Notes: generated from the sequence alone by a model not told the origin. A stretch of DNA of 64,000 nucleotides from CAVQKZ01 sp963837325 (GCA_963837325.1 CAWIMV010000002.1:744001-808000); one strand, 5' to 3'. Positions 8,543 to 16,838 are shown, counted from the stretch's first letter. Numbers and translations: made by a program.

Positions 8543-8564
8543 GCGAGGTGAACGAGGAATGAAC
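8543..8564 (-). promoter_or_regulatory. PHO box (PhoP-binding direct repeat)
   Basis: On the minus strand there are two adjacent 11-nt units, GTTCATTCCTC and GTTCACCTCGC. The GTTCACC core with 11-nt spacing matches the PHO-box unit known from Streptomyces. It lies about 95 bp upstream of pstS. Confidence 0.6.
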
Positions 8565-8609
8565 GCCATCACCCGATAACGTGTCGGGCCGACCGGTCTG
8601 AGGTGTCTG

Positions 8610-9479
8610 TCACATGAACGGCGGCGTGGCGCGCGGACTTTGCCACTGACTGTCGGCGTCGTACGCGGCGAATCCCAGCCGCTCGTACAGCCGCATTGCG
8701 CCGGCGTTGTCGTCGTCGACGTAGAGCAGGACCCGCGGGCAGCCGCGACCGGCGAGGTACTGCAACCCGCGGACCAGCAGGGCCGGGCCGAGTCCGAGCC
8801 CTTGCGCGGACGGATCGATTCCCAGGACGTAGACCTCGCCGATTCCGTCCGGGTGGACCTTCGTCCAATGGAAGCCGAGCAGATCCGGGCCACGTTCGGC
8901 GAGCAGGAACCCGGCCGGCTCGAACCACGGCTCGGCCTCGCGGGCCGACAGGTCGGCGAGCGTCCACCGGCCCTGTTCGGGGTGGGAGGCGAATGCCGCT
9001 GCGTTCACGCGCAGCCAGGCGGTTTCGTCCTGCCCCGGAACGAACGAGCGGATCGCCACACCCTCGGGGACAGGCGCGTCGGGCACCGGGTCGGCCAGGC
9101 TGCGGCGCAGCTGGTGCAGGATCCGGGTCTGCTCATAGCCGCGCGAGGCGAGCGCGGCCGCAACCGGGCTGCGGCGTCCGTGCGACCAGACCGGCACGTC
9201 AGTGCCAACCCCGCGCGCTTCCATCGCGTCGAGCAGGGCCCCGATGGCATTCTCATCGCCGACCAGCTCCAAAGAGTCGGCACTGAGCTGCGCATATCCG
9301 GCCAGCCGGTCGCCGTCGCGAGCGACGAGATGGACGACATCCGGGCCGGCCAGCTCGGTGAGGGCCTGGTCGGACAGGGGCGGCTCGCCGTCGCGGGCTT
9401 CGACCGCATCGACGAGGGCACGGACGTCCGCCCGGGTGGGTGCGTCGAGCTGCGGCAGGAGGTCGGTCGACAACGGCAT
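8610..9479 (-). CDS. mshD: Mycothiol synthase MshD (double GNAT acetyltransferase)
   Basis: MshD performs the last step of mycothiol synthesis, acetylating Cys-GlcN-Ins with acetyl-CoA. The 289 residues form two GNAT domains. The C-terminal, active one carries the acetyl-CoA loop YVLGIDPSAQGLGLGPALL and the terminal strand/helix DDDNAGAMRLYERLGF. The sequence LLGFHWTKVHPDGIGEVYV is characteristic. It follows glnR by 22 bp on the same strand, the same neighbourhood as in mycobacteria. Its partner mshA is at 62419-63699. Confidence 0.95.
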   Translation of the reverse strand: MPLSTDLLPQLDAPTRADVRALVDAVEARDGEPPLSDQALTELAGPDVVHLVARDGDRLAGYAQLSADSLELVGDENAIGALLDAMEARGVGTDVPVWSHGRRSPVAAALASRGYEQTRILHQLRRSLADPVPDAPVPEGVAIRSFVPGQDETAWLRVNAAAFASHPEQGRWTLADLSAREAEPWFEPAGFLLAERGPDLLGFHWTKVHPDGIGEVYVLGIDPSAQGLGLGPALLVRGLQYLAGRGCPRVLLYVDDDNAGAMRLYERLGFAAYDADSQWQSPRATPPFM

Positions 9480-9501
9480 GCGTCGAACCGTAGCGAGCGG
9501 C

Positions 9502-10263
9502 TCAGCGCGGCTGGTTGAGCCGTTCGCGGTCGGTCTCGAGGTCCGATGCTTCGCGCGGTGCGACGTCCGCCGCTACGGCCTCGCGGGTGGCGTCCACCGT
9601 CGGGCGCACGAACTTGTAGCCGACGTTGCGGACGGTGCCGATGAGGGCCTCATGCTCCGGGCCGAGCTTGGCCCGCAGTCGGCGCACATGCACGTCAACG
9701 GTCCGCGTTCCGCCGAAGTAGTCGTAGCCCCACACCTCTTGGACCAGGTGGGAGCGGGTGAAGACCCGGCCGGGATGCTGGGCCAGGAACTTCAGCAGCT
9801 CGAACTCCTTGTAGGTCAGATCGAGCGGGCTGCCCGCCAGGCGGGCGGTGTAGGTCGTCTCGTCGATGGTCAGCTCGCCGATGTCGACGTGTTCGGGTGT
9901 CGGGTCGGCCGCGGCGCCGCGTCGCTCGATCGCCAGCCTCAGCCGGGCGTCGAGCTCAGCGGGTCCCGCGGTGTCGAGAACGATGTCGTCGACGAGCCAT
10001 TCCGCCGAAAGCGCGATGAGGCCGCCTTCGGTGAGGATGCCGACGACCGGGACGGAGACGCCCATCGCCGCGAGCACTCGGGTGAAGGCCCGGGCGCTGG
10101 CCAGTTCCCGCCGGGCGTCCACGAGGACTACGTCGCCGAGAGAGCGATCGACGAGGGAACCGGCGTCCAGCGGCAAAACCGAGACGCGGTGCGGCAGCAG
10201 GCCCAGGGCGGGCAGCACTTCGGTTGTCGCCTGGGGAGCAGCGGTGAGCAGGATGAGTTCCAC
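9502..10263 (-). CDS. glnR: Nitrogen regulator GlnR (OmpR-type, atypical receiver)
   Basis: GlnR controls nitrogen assimilation genes in actinobacteria. The 253-residue protein starts with GTG (VELILLTAAPQ). The N-terminal receiver-like domain has one acidic residue in VVLVDARREL but lacks the usual acidic pocket, as known for GlnR. The C-terminal winged helix (about 150-230) is almost invariant: LDLTYKEFELLKFLAQHPGR, VWGYDYFGGTRTVDVHVRRL, LIGTVRNVGYKFVRP. A ~20-residue acidic tail follows. It is divergent from a hydrolase gene and leads the glnR-mshD unit. Confidence 0.93.
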   Translation of the reverse strand: MELILLTAAPQATTEVLPALGLLPHRVSVLPLDAGSLVDRSLGDVVLVDARRELASARAFTRVLAAMGVSVPVVGILTEGGLIALSAEWLVDDIVLDTAGPAELDARLRLAIERRGAAADPTPEHVDIGELTIDETTYTARLAGSPLDLTYKEFELLKFLAQHPGRVFTRSHLVQEVWGYDYFGGTRTVDVHVRRLRAKLGPEHEALIGTVRNVGYKFVRPTVDATREAVAADVAPREASDLETDRERLNQPR

Positions 10264-10369
10264 GGGCGCCTCCGGAAGTGAGAACGGCGGTCCCGGCAAG
10301 GCTGGTGGGTGGCCATCCTTGGCGGTGGGCGGCGCTGCCCGTTGGCAAGACTGCGGCAAGAATAGCAAC

Positions 10370-11146
10370 GTGCCGATCCCACAGCCCGTCGCGTTCACCA
10401 CAGCCGACGGCGTCGCGCTCCATGCCCAGTACTGGCCGACGCGGCCGGCGCGCCTGGGGTGTGTAGTGGCGCACGGCTTCACGGGGTCGTCGCAGCAGGG
10501 GCCGGTACGGCGCATTTGCACCGCGCTGGCCGCGGTGGGAGCCGGGGTCGTGGCGCCGGACCTGCGCGGGCACGGCCGCTCGGGCGGCCTCAGTACGGCG
10601 GGCGACCTCGAGGTCCACGACGTCGCTGCGGCCGTGGCCTGGCTACGCGACACCGGCTACGAGCGGATCGCCGTCCTCGGCTGGTCCATGGGTGGATCGA
10701 TCGTGCTGCGCTATGCCGGGCTTGGCGGCGACACCGACGCGGTCGTCAGCGTGAGTTCACCGGGCGAGTGGTTCGAACGCGGCACGCGGGCGATGCGGGT
10801 GGTGCACTGGCTGTGCGAGACCCGCAGCGGTCGACTGGCCTGCCGCCTCGCGCGCCGCACGCGGCTCTCCCCCGCGGGTTGGGTGACGGTCCCCGAATCG
10901 CCGGCCGAGGTCGTGGGCCGCATCGCGCCGAAGCCATTGCTGATCGTGCACGGCGACGCCGACCACTACTTCCCGATGCGGCACGTCGACGTCCTCGCTG
11001 CCGCCGCACCGAACGCAACGGTGTGGGTGGAACGCGGGATGGGGCACGCCGAGAATGCCACCACATCCGAACTCATGACCCGTATCAGCGACTGGGTGCA
11101 GACGGCGACCCGGCCGGCCGTCTGCGACGATGGCGCCCGTGACTGA
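10370..11146 (+). CDS. Alpha/beta hydrolase
   Basis: The 258-residue protein has an alpha/beta hydrolase fold. HGFTGS (35-40) forms the oxyanion region, GWSMGGS places the nucleophile at Ser106, HGDADHY carries the acid and GMGHAE the catalytic histidine. The substrate is unknown; an esterase or lipase is most likely. I chose GTG 10370; the frame upstream is the shadow of glnR. Its last 17 bases overlap the next gene, so they form one unit. Confidence 0.85.
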   Translation: MPIPQPVAFTTADGVALHAQYWPTRPARLGCVVAHGFTGSSQQGPVRRICTALAAVGAGVVAPDLRGHGRSGGLSTAGDLEVHDVAAAVAWLRDTGYERIAVLGWSMGGSIVLRYAGLGGDTDAVVSVSSPGEWFERGTRAMRVVHWLCETRSGRLACRLARRTRLSPAGWVTVPESPAEVVGRIAPKPLLIVHGDADHYFPMRHVDVLAAAAPNATVWVERGMGHAENATTSELMTRISDWVQTATRPAVCDDGARD

Positions 11147-11975
11147 CGGCGCGGTCGAGGAGGTCGAGCTCAACCATCTCGGCAGCTTCGCCGTCACCGT
11201 CTTGGCCGGGGCCGCGCTTGTCATCACGGCCCGGACCAGCGCGGTGGCGCTGCTCGCAGCCGTCGCAGTGGTACAGGCGGTGCTGACGTTCGCGTGGGTG
11301 TTCGGCACTGTGCTGCCCGGCCGTAAGGGCGCGTTGCTGATTGCCGCTCTGGCGGCGGCTGCGGCCGACGTCACCGTCTCCGTATGGCCCTCCGGCCGGC
11401 TCGGCACCCTGCTCATCGTGTTCGGCCTGGCCGTTCCGGTCATGTTCGTGCATCAGCTCATGCGCGGAGCGGCCCGGGTGCGCAGCGTCGAGTCCCTCGG
11501 CGGCGTCGCCCTGGTTGTGGTGGCGGTCGTGGCGCTGCCCGCACTCCTCCAGCTGCGGCACGAGTTCATCGGCCCGGCCCTCGGTGGGCGCGTCGTAGCC
11601 GGCGTCGTAGCCGCCGCAGCGGGGGCACTACTCGTCGGCTACCTCGTGGACCTGGTGTACGCGGCGCCGCGCTTCGACCCCACGGTGTCGCGAGGGCTGC
11701 TCGCCGTGATCGCATCGGCCGGGCTGGGCGGATCGATCGGGCATCTGATGCTTCGCTCCGACGCCGAGTTCCTCGACGGGCGCGGCGCGTTCGCCGGGGC
11801 CGCACTCGGCGCGGTGATCGGGTTCCTCGCAGTCGGTGTCGCGTTTGTCGAGCGGTCGGCGCCGGCGCCGCAGGAGGGCTTAGCCCGGCGAGTTCGACCA
11901 GTGCTGAGTTCGTTGCTGCCGTTGAGCCTGCTGGCGCCGGTGGCGTTCGTGCTCTGTCTGGCCATCCGAGTCTGA
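11130..11975 (+). CDS. Conserved actinobacterial membrane protein (Rv0817c-like position)
   Basis: The 281-residue protein contains eight or nine hydrophobic segments and almost no soluble domain. The charged stretch SVESLGGVALVVV and the loop DPTVSRGLLAV separate groups of spans. The start overlaps the preceding hydrolase gene by 17 bases. In M. tuberculosis a membrane or exported protein occupies this position beside glnR, from memory. No function is recognisable. Confidence 0.8.
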   Translation: MAPVTDGAVEEVELNHLGSFAVTVLAGAALVITARTSAVALLAAVAVVQAVLTFAWVFGTVLPGRKGALLIAALAAAAADVTVSVWPSGRLGTLLIVFGLAVPVMFVHQLMRGAARVRSVESLGGVALVVVAVVALPALLQLRHEFIGPALGGRVVAGVVAAAAGALLVGYLVDLVYAAPRFDPTVSRGLLAVIASAGLGGSIGHLMLRSDAEFLDGRGAFAGAALGAVIGFLAVGVAFVERSAPAPQEGLARRVRPVLSSLLPLSLLAPVAFVLCLAIRV

Positions 11976-12064
11976 GCCCGCCAGGCGCACGCTCGAATGC
12001 GAGCGTCGAGACCCACGACCCGGCCGCACAAGAAGGTGATTGGCGAGATCACCCGCCAGCCGTC

Positions 12065-12070
12065 TATCGT
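12065..12070 (+). promoter_or_regulatory. -10 box for a leaderless leader-peptide transcript
   Basis: TATCGT sits six bases before the leader ATG at 12077. No Shine-Dalgarno precedes that ATG, so the transcript is probably leaderless. Confidence 0.45.
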
Positions 12071-12076
12071 GGCCCT

Positions 12077-12172
12077 ATGGGCATCGCGCTCTGCGCAGTG
12101 AGCGTCTCGCTCACCTCTCGCCGCACGGTCGACCTGTGCCGTGTGGGCAGCTGCCTGTGTCGTATGCGCTGA
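12077..12172 (+). CDS. Cysteine-rich leader peptide, sulfurtransferase attenuator
   Basis: This is a 31-codon ORF with four cysteine codons, three of them near its end (RRTVDLCRVGSCLCR, then MR and TGA). Leaderless Cys-containing leader ORFs of this kind are known in mycobacteria and Streptomyces upstream of sulfur genes, where ribosome stalling at Cys codons senses cysteine shortage. Here it precedes the thiosulfate sulfurtransferase at 12306. A -10 box lies at the right distance for a leaderless start. An internal GTG start at 12098 is possible. Confidence 0.7.
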   Translation: MGIALCAVSVSLTSRRTVDLCRVGSCLCRMR

Positions 12173-12180
12173 CCGGGTAG

Positions 12181-12247
12181 TCCCGCGCCGCGAACATCCG
12201 CTGTGCGCCCTTGCTTCCCGGTTCCCGCGCCGCCCAGCTCGCGGCGC
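12181..12247 (+). promoter_or_regulatory. Attenuator-like competing stems after the Cys leader
   Basis: TCCCGCGCCGC occurs twice (12181-12191 and 12223-12233), and both copies can pair with GCGGCGC at 12241-12247. The second copy gives a 7-bp stem with a 7-nt loop; the first copy is 9 bases after the leader stop. Mutually exclusive pairing of this kind suits attenuation. No U-run follows, so occlusion of translation or Rho action is more likely than intrinsic termination. Confidence 0.4.
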
Positions 12248-12305
12248 TCGTTCGATCAGCACACCCATGCACCCACCCATGCACCGATCAACTGAGGAGA
12301 CCACC

Positions 12306-13139
12306 ATGAGCCGCGCAGACGTGCTCGTCACGGCCGACTGGGCCGAAGAGAACCTGAACACCACTGGCGTTGTCTTTGTCGAGGTCGACGAAGACACCGA
12401 GGCGTACGACGGTGGCCACATTCCGGGCGCCGTCAAGCTCGACTGGAAGACCGAACTGCAGGACCAGGTCCGGCGGGACTTCGTGAACAAGGAGCAGTTC
12501 GAGGCCCTGCTCGGCCAGAAGGGCATCGGCAACGACGACACGGTTGTGCTGTACGGCGGCAACAACAACTGGTTCGCGGCCTACGCCTACTGGTACTTCA
12601 AGCTGTACGGCCACGAGAACGTCCGACTGCTCGACGGCGGCCGCAAGAAGTGGGAGCTCGACGGCCGGGAGCTGTCCAAGGAGCCGGTGTCGCGCCCACA
12701 GACGACCTACACGGCGAAGGACCAGGACACCTCCATCCGCGCCTTCCGCGACGAGACGGTCGCGGCGATCGGCCAGAAGAACCTCATCGACGTCCGCTCG
12801 CCCGACGAGTTCTCCGGCAAGCTGCTCGCCCCGGCGCACCTGCCGCAGGAGCAGTCACAGCGCGGCGGCCACATCCCCACCGCGCTGAACGTCCCGTGGA
12901 GCAAGGCCGCCAACGAGGACGGCACGTTCAAGTCCGACGACGAGCTGCGGGCGCTGTACACCGAGGCCGGGCTCGACGACGCGAAGGACACGATCGCGTA
13001 CTGCCGCATCGGGGAGCGTTCCAGCCACACCTGGTTCGCGTTGCACGAACTGCTGGAGCAGCAGAACGTCAAGAACTACGACGGGTCCTGGACCGAGTAC
13101 GGCTCCCTGGTCGGCGTCCCGATCGAGAAGGGCGCCTGA
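12306..13139 (+). CDS. Thiosulfate sulfurtransferase (double rhodanese, CysA/SseA type)
   Basis: The enzyme moves sulfane sulfur from thiosulfate to an acceptor. The 277 residues form two rhodanese domains. The catalytic loop CRIGERS begins at Cys233. The inactive first domain contains YDGGHIPGAVKLDW and VVLYGGNNNWFA. The length equals that of mycobacterial CysA2 as I remember it. GAGGAG lies seven bases before the ATG. The gene is probably controlled by the Cys leader upstream and is coupled to sseC one base downstream. Confidence 0.95.
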   Translation: MSRADVLVTADWAEENLNTTGVVFVEVDEDTEAYDGGHIPGAVKLDWKTELQDQVRRDFVNKEQFEALLGQKGIGNDDTVVLYGGNNNWFAAYAYWYFKLYGHENVRLLDGGRKKWELDGRELSKEPVSRPQTTYTAKDQDTSIRAFRDETVAAIGQKNLIDVRSPDEFSGKLLAPAHLPQEQSQRGGHIPTALNVPWSKAANEDGTFKSDDELRALYTEAGLDDAKDTIAYCRIGERSSHTWFALHELLEQQNVKNYDGSWTEYGSLVGVPIEKGA

Positions 13140-13140
13140 C

Positions 13141-13440
13141 GTGTGCGGCGCGCCTCCGCAGAGCCCGACGCTGCCGGCCGGTGTCGATCTCGAACAGGAG
13201 ACGGTGATCTACGGGGTCGTGTCGCAGGCCGGCGCGCCGGTTGCCGGTGCCTACGTCCGCCTGCTCGACTCGACCGGCGAGTTCACGGCGGAGGTGGTGA
13301 CGTCGGCGACCGGCGATTTCCGGTTCTTCGCCGCGCCCGGCTCGTGGACGTTGTCGGTCCTGCACCGCGACGGCAAGGTGCGGGCGCAGGTCAACGCGGC
13401 CGGTCCTGGTCTCGTGGAGGCGTCGCTCAATCTGGAGTGA
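13141..13440 (+). CDS. sseC: SseC-like DUF1416 protein
   Basis: The 99-residue protein starts with GTG one base after the sulfurtransferase stop. It has a small beta-sandwich pattern (VIYGVVSQAGAPVAGAYVRLLD ... GDFRFFAAPGSWTLSVL). DUF1416 proteins always accompany this class of sulfurtransferase in actinobacteria and are linked to sulfur metabolism by context; the biochemical role is not known. Confidence 0.9.
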   Translation: MCGAPPQSPTLPAGVDLEQETVIYGVVSQAGAPVAGAYVRLLDSTGEFTAEVVTSATGDFRFFAAPGSWTLSVLHRDGKVRAQVNAAGPGLVEASLNLE

Positions 13441-13448
13441 CCCCAGCC

Positions 13449-13503
13449 CCCCGATTGTGCAACTTCTGGCGCCCTGAGGCTGCCAGGAGTTGCACGATCG
13501 GGG
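13449..13503. repeat. Dispersed ~55-bp palindrome, copy 2
   Basis: The left arm GATTGTGCAACTTCTGGC (13453-13470) pairs with GCCAGGAGTTGCACGATC (13482-13499) with one or two mismatches, flanked by C and G runs. The centre reads CCTGAGG. It fills the space between sseC and the nitrobindin-like gene and would form a strong hairpin in RNA from either strand. Confidence 0.85.
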
Positions 13504-13518
13504 ATTATCGGCGCCGTG

Positions 13519-14043
13519 ATGATTCCTGACACCGTCGATCTGCGCAGCGGCGTGCCGATCCACGACGCACTGCTCGCCCTGCTGCCGCTGGTCGGAGTGT
13601 GGCGCGGCAGCGGCACCGGCGTCGTCGCGTCCAGTGGCAAACACTTCAGCTACGGCCAGCAGGTGACGTTCAGCCATGACGGGCGGCCGTTTCTCGCCTA
13701 CGAGTCGCGTAGCTGGTTGCTCGACGACGACGGCGCGGTGCTGCGCCAGGCCTGGCGGGAGTCGGGTTTCTGGCGACCCGGCGCTGGTCCGGACGACGTT
13801 GAGGCGGTGATCGCGTCGAACACCGGCGAGGCGCTGGTCTTTGCGGGGACTGCTGGGGACCAGCGTTGGGAGCTGGCCACCGTCGCCGCGGTGCCGGCGC
13901 CCACAGCCAAGGCGGTCGACGGGGAGCGCCGGCTCTACGCCTTGCTTGACGGCGAGCTGGTTTATGCCACCGAGCTGGCACCGGCCGGGCAGCCCTACGC
14001 CGCGCACCTCAACGCCCGGCTGGCCCCGATTGGGCAACTCTAG
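13519..14043 (+). CDS. Nitrobindin-like heme-binding beta-barrel protein
   Basis: The 174-residue protein belongs to the FABP-like/nitrobindin family. GVWRGSG (26-32) is the family signature GxWxGxG. The C-terminal PYAAHLNARL supplies the conserved histidine (about 163) that ligates heme in nitrobindins, which bind NO and detoxify peroxynitrite. A GTG three bases upstream is an equally possible start. The stop codon lies inside a dispersed palindrome, whose sequence therefore encodes the last residues. Confidence 0.85.
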   Translation: MIPDTVDLRSGVPIHDALLALLPLVGVWRGSGTGVVASSGKHFSYGQQVTFSHDGRPFLAYESRSWLLDDDGAVLRQAWRESGFWRPGAGPDDVEAVIASNTGEALVFAGTAGDQRWELATVAAVPAPTAKAVDGERRLYALLDGELVYATELAPAGQPYAAHLNARLAPIGQL

Positions 14044-14078
14044 GCGGCCTCAGGGGGCCGAGAGTTGCGCAAGCGGGG
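14024..14078. repeat. Dispersed ~55-bp palindrome, copy 3, spanning two stop codons
   Basis: The left arm is CCCCGATTGGGCAACTC and the right arm GAGAGTTGCGCAAGCGGGG, with the centre GCGGCCTCAGG. The nitrobindin-like gene (+) and the TetR gene (-) both end inside it. As RNA from either side it would form a terminator-like hairpin. Confidence 0.85.
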
Positions 14079-14721
14079 AATCGGGATTGATCGTCACGCC
14101 GAGCGATCGGGCCGTGTGGTCGAGGATCAGCCAGACCTGCTCCGTCAGCTCCGCGGTGAGCCCGGAGCGGGGGACGTCGCGGTGCTCCAGCCACCAGGCC
14201 GCTGTGGCGTCGACCATGCCCACCACGCCGACGATGATGCGCGGCGCGGGCGTGGTGTCCATCCCGAACAACTGCATGTAACCCGCGAGCACCGTCGTGA
14301 GCTCGCCGGCGAGCGCGGCCTTCGCGTCGTCGACCGCCGGCGAGCCCGTGCTGTTGACGGCGTACGCGTGCTGGGCCAGGAACCGGTACAGGTTGGGGTG
14401 GGCCTCGATCCAGCTCAGATGCTGGTTGATCGACGCGCCGATGATGTCGCGGGGCGAACCCTGGGTGGCCAGGCCGCTGCGGATCTGCTCCCCGATCTGT
14501 GCGGCGACGTGGCGCGAGACGGCCAGGTCGAGGGCCTGCTTGCCGTCGAAGTGCCGGTACACGTGGGTGCGTGGGACGCCGGCCTTCTCGGCGACCTGAG
14601 CGGTGAGCGCGTCCGGGCCGTGTTCCTCGATTGCCGCGATGGCGGCGTTGATGATGGCCAGTCGGCGGGCACGCCGGTGCGGGTCCCAGCGAGTCGAGCG
14701 CCCGTCGCGCGCCTCGGTCAT
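14050..14721 (-). CDS. TetR-family transcriptional regulator
   Basis: The 223-residue protein has an N-terminal TetR helix-turn-helix at about residues 22-67 (IINAAIAAIEEHG, then LTAQVAEKAGVPRTHVYRHFDGKQAL). The C-terminal ligand domain is of the TetR_C type with YRFLAQHAYAV. It lies 22 bp downstream of the ABC-2 permease gene on the same strand and probably regulates that exporter. Its last codons overlap a dispersed palindrome. Confidence 0.85.
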   Translation of the reverse strand: MTEARDGRSTRWDPHRRARRLAIINAAIAAIEEHGPDALTAQVAEKAGVPRTHVYRHFDGKQALDLAVSRHVAAQIGEQIRSGLATQGSPRDIIGASINQHLSWIEAHPNLYRFLAQHAYAVNSTGSPAVDDAKAALAGELTTVLAGYMQLFGMDTTPAPRIIVGVVGMVDATAAWWLEHRDVPRSGLTAELTEQVWLILDHTARSLGVTINPDSPLAQLSAP

Positions 14722-14743
14722 GCGGGTGAGCCTAGTGAGGCGA

Positions 14744-15556
14744 TCAGGCGTCGCGGACGCCCACCAGCGCGAATCCGGCCACTAGGGCGGCCAACACATA
14801 CAGGCAGAAGACACCGAGACCGGTCCACGGGCTGAGCGTGTCCTTGGCGGTGATCGTGGTGAAGATCTGACTGCCGGAGTTCGCCGGCAGGTAAGCGGCG
14901 ATGTCATTCGCAAAAGACGCCGGCAGCAGCGCGACGAGGATGCTCGGCGCGAACAGGATGCCGAAGAAGGCGGACAGGGCGCCGGCGGTGTGCCGGATGG
15001 CGGCGCCGAGCCCGAAGCTGAGCAGCGCGATCGCGGTCAGGTACAGCCCGGCGCCGAAGGTGGCCCGCAGCGCGCCGGGATCGCCGAGCGACGCCCCGTG
15101 GTACTTGCCCGCGAGCAGTGCCTGGCAACTCAGGAACGAGACGAACGCCAAGATCTCACCGAGCACGAGGGTCACGCCGGCGAGGACGGCCGCCTTCGCC
15201 GCCAGCAGCGTCCGGCGCTGGGGTACGGCCGAGAACGTCGCCCGGATCATCCCGGTGGTGTACTCCGAACTGATCGTCAGCACGCCGAGCGCGCCGACGA
15301 CGAGTTGGGCCAGGTAGACGCCGCTCAGGCTGACGTTCGTCGCGTCGAAGTCGGGCGGCAGCGAGCCGCTCTGGCGCGACCAGCGGATGCCCATGACCAC
15401 CGCGATGCCGACCGTCGCGGCCACGATGAATCCGGCCGACCAGTACGTCGAACGCAGCGAGCGCAGCTTGGTCCACTCCGACCGCAGCAGGTTGGGAAAC
15501 CCGACGGTCGTAACCGTCGCCGCGGCGGGACGGTCTTGGGCCAGCGTGGTCGTCAT
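14744..15556 (-). CDS. ABC-2 type exporter permease
   Basis: The 270-residue membrane protein starts LLRSEWTKLRSLRSTYWSA, the classic beginning of ABC-2 permeases of multidrug or antibiotic exporters. It has six hydrophobic segments. SSEYTTGMIRATFSAVPQR is also family-typical. The start overlaps the ATPase stop by 4 bases, so they form one transporter. The substrate is unknown. Confidence 0.9.
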   Translation of the reverse strand: MTTTLAQDRPAAATVTTVGFPNLLRSEWTKLRSLRSTYWSAGFIVAATVGIAVVMGIRWSRQSGSLPPDFDATNVSLSGVYLAQLVVGALGVLTISSEYTTGMIRATFSAVPQRRTLLAAKAAVLAGVTLVLGEILAFVSFLSCQALLAGKYHGASLGDPGALRATFGAGLYLTAIALLSFGLGAAIRHTAGALSAFFGILFAPSILVALLPASFANDIAAYLPANSGSQIFTTITAKDTLSPWTGLGVFCLYVLAALVAGFALVGVRDA

Positions 15557-16464
15557 GATGCCTGCTCCACTCGGAAGTCGACGCTGTCGTGGGTGAGTTC
15601 GAGGAACGCGGCCTCGAGGGAGGCCTGGCAGGGCGTCAGTTCGTGCAGTCGGATGGAGTGCTCGGCGGCCAGGTCTCCGATCCGCTCACGCGCGAGTCCC
15701 AGCACCTCCATGCCGCCGTCGGGATGCGGACGGATCGTCGCGCCGGCCCGCGCCAGCAGGGGCTCCAGTCGCGTGGCGTCGGGGCTACGGACGAGAACGA
15801 AACTGCGGGCACTGTCGGCCAGGAGGTCGTCCACAGTCGCGTCGGCGAGCAACTTGCCGCGGCCGACCACGATGACGTGGTCGGCGGTCAGCGCCATCTC
15901 GCTCATCAGGTGGCTGGAGACGAACACAGTGCGGCCCTCGGCCGCGAGCCCCCGCAGCATGGTCCGGATCCAGCGGATGCCTTCCGGGTCGAGGCCGTTG
16001 ACCGGCTCGTCGCAGAGGATCACCTCGGGATCGCCGAGCAGCGCCGCGGCCAGTCCTAATCGCTGGCTCATGCCGAGCGAGAACGTGCCCGCTCGCTTGT
16101 GGGCGACGTCGCTCAGGCCGACCAGGTCGAGGACGGCCGCCACGCGGGACCGGCCGATGCCGTTGGTCTGGGCCAGACAGAGCAGATGGTTGTACGCGCT
16201 GCGCCCGCCGTGCAGGGCCCGGGCCTCGAGGACGGCCCCGACCTCGTGCAACGGCCGCACATGGTCCGCGTACGGCCGCCCCAAGACGGTCACCGTCCCA
16301 CTGGTCGGCCGGTCGAGGCCCAGGATCATCCGCATGGTCGTCGACTTCCCCGCCCCGTTAGGCCCGAGGAACCCGGTAACCCGCCCCGGCAGGACTTCGA
16401 ACGACAGGTCCGCCACCGCGAGAGTGGACCCGTACCGCTTTGTCAGTCCGCGCGCCTCGATCAT
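15553..16464 (-). CDS. ABC exporter ATP-binding protein
   Basis: The 303-residue protein is a DrrA/CcmA-like ATPase. Walker A GPNGAGKS is at 34-41, the signature appears as FSLGMSQRLGLAAALL, Walker B as VILCDEPVNGLDP, and the H-loop as VFVSSHLMSE. The extra ~80 C-terminal residues are typical of antibiotic-type exporters. It heads the unit ATPase-permease-TetR. The upstream 480 bp contain a separate RNA-like locus ending in a terminator. Confidence 0.93.
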   Translation of the reverse strand: MIEARGLTKRYGSTLAVADLSFEVLPGRVTGFLGPNGAGKSTTMRMILGLDRPTSGTVTVLGRPYADHVRPLHEVGAVLEARALHGGRSAYNHLLCLAQTNGIGRSRVAAVLDLVGLSDVAHKRAGTFSLGMSQRLGLAAALLGDPEVILCDEPVNGLDPEGIRWIRTMLRGLAAEGRTVFVSSHLMSEMALTADHVIVVGRGKLLADATVDDLLADSARSFVLVRSPDATRLEPLLARAGATIRPHPDGGMEVLGLARERIGDLAAEHSIRLHELTPCQASLEAAFLELTHDSVDFRVEQAS

Positions 16465-16689
16465 GGCCCCGAGCCTGGCCGCCGGGCGGCCTCAGCACAT
16501 CAGGTGCCACCCTGACCCCGACCCTGATTAAGTCGAGAGGTCAAGTGAAGCGGCGGCTGAGAGGCGACCAATCAGGCGATGAGCGCTCGCGCGAAGAGCA
16601 GCGCTCACAAGGCGAAGCCTTGTGCGGCTCGATGGACCCACCCGAGCGCCAGCGAGCGGTGGGGACAGAGAGACGCGTCGAGCGCGCAA

Positions 16690-16753
16690 TAAGAACAGCC
16701 CCCGAGTCTTGTCCGCCGTGGCGGGTCGGCTGGACGGGCCGACGACTCGGGGG
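16690..16753 (-). terminator. Intrinsic terminator
   Basis: On the minus strand CCCCCGAGTC (16753-16744) pairs perfectly with GACTCGGGGG (16708-16699), followed by CTGTTCTTATT. An internal stem lies between the arms. It ends the small transcript and insulates the ABC operon from upstream transcription. Confidence 0.75.
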
Positions 16754-16838
16754 CCGGGTAACTGCCAGGTATTACTCGCCGCCGTGGAACGCACGACGCG
16801 GGCATTGGCCCTGCAGGTCCGTTGCTGTTGCACAGCGG

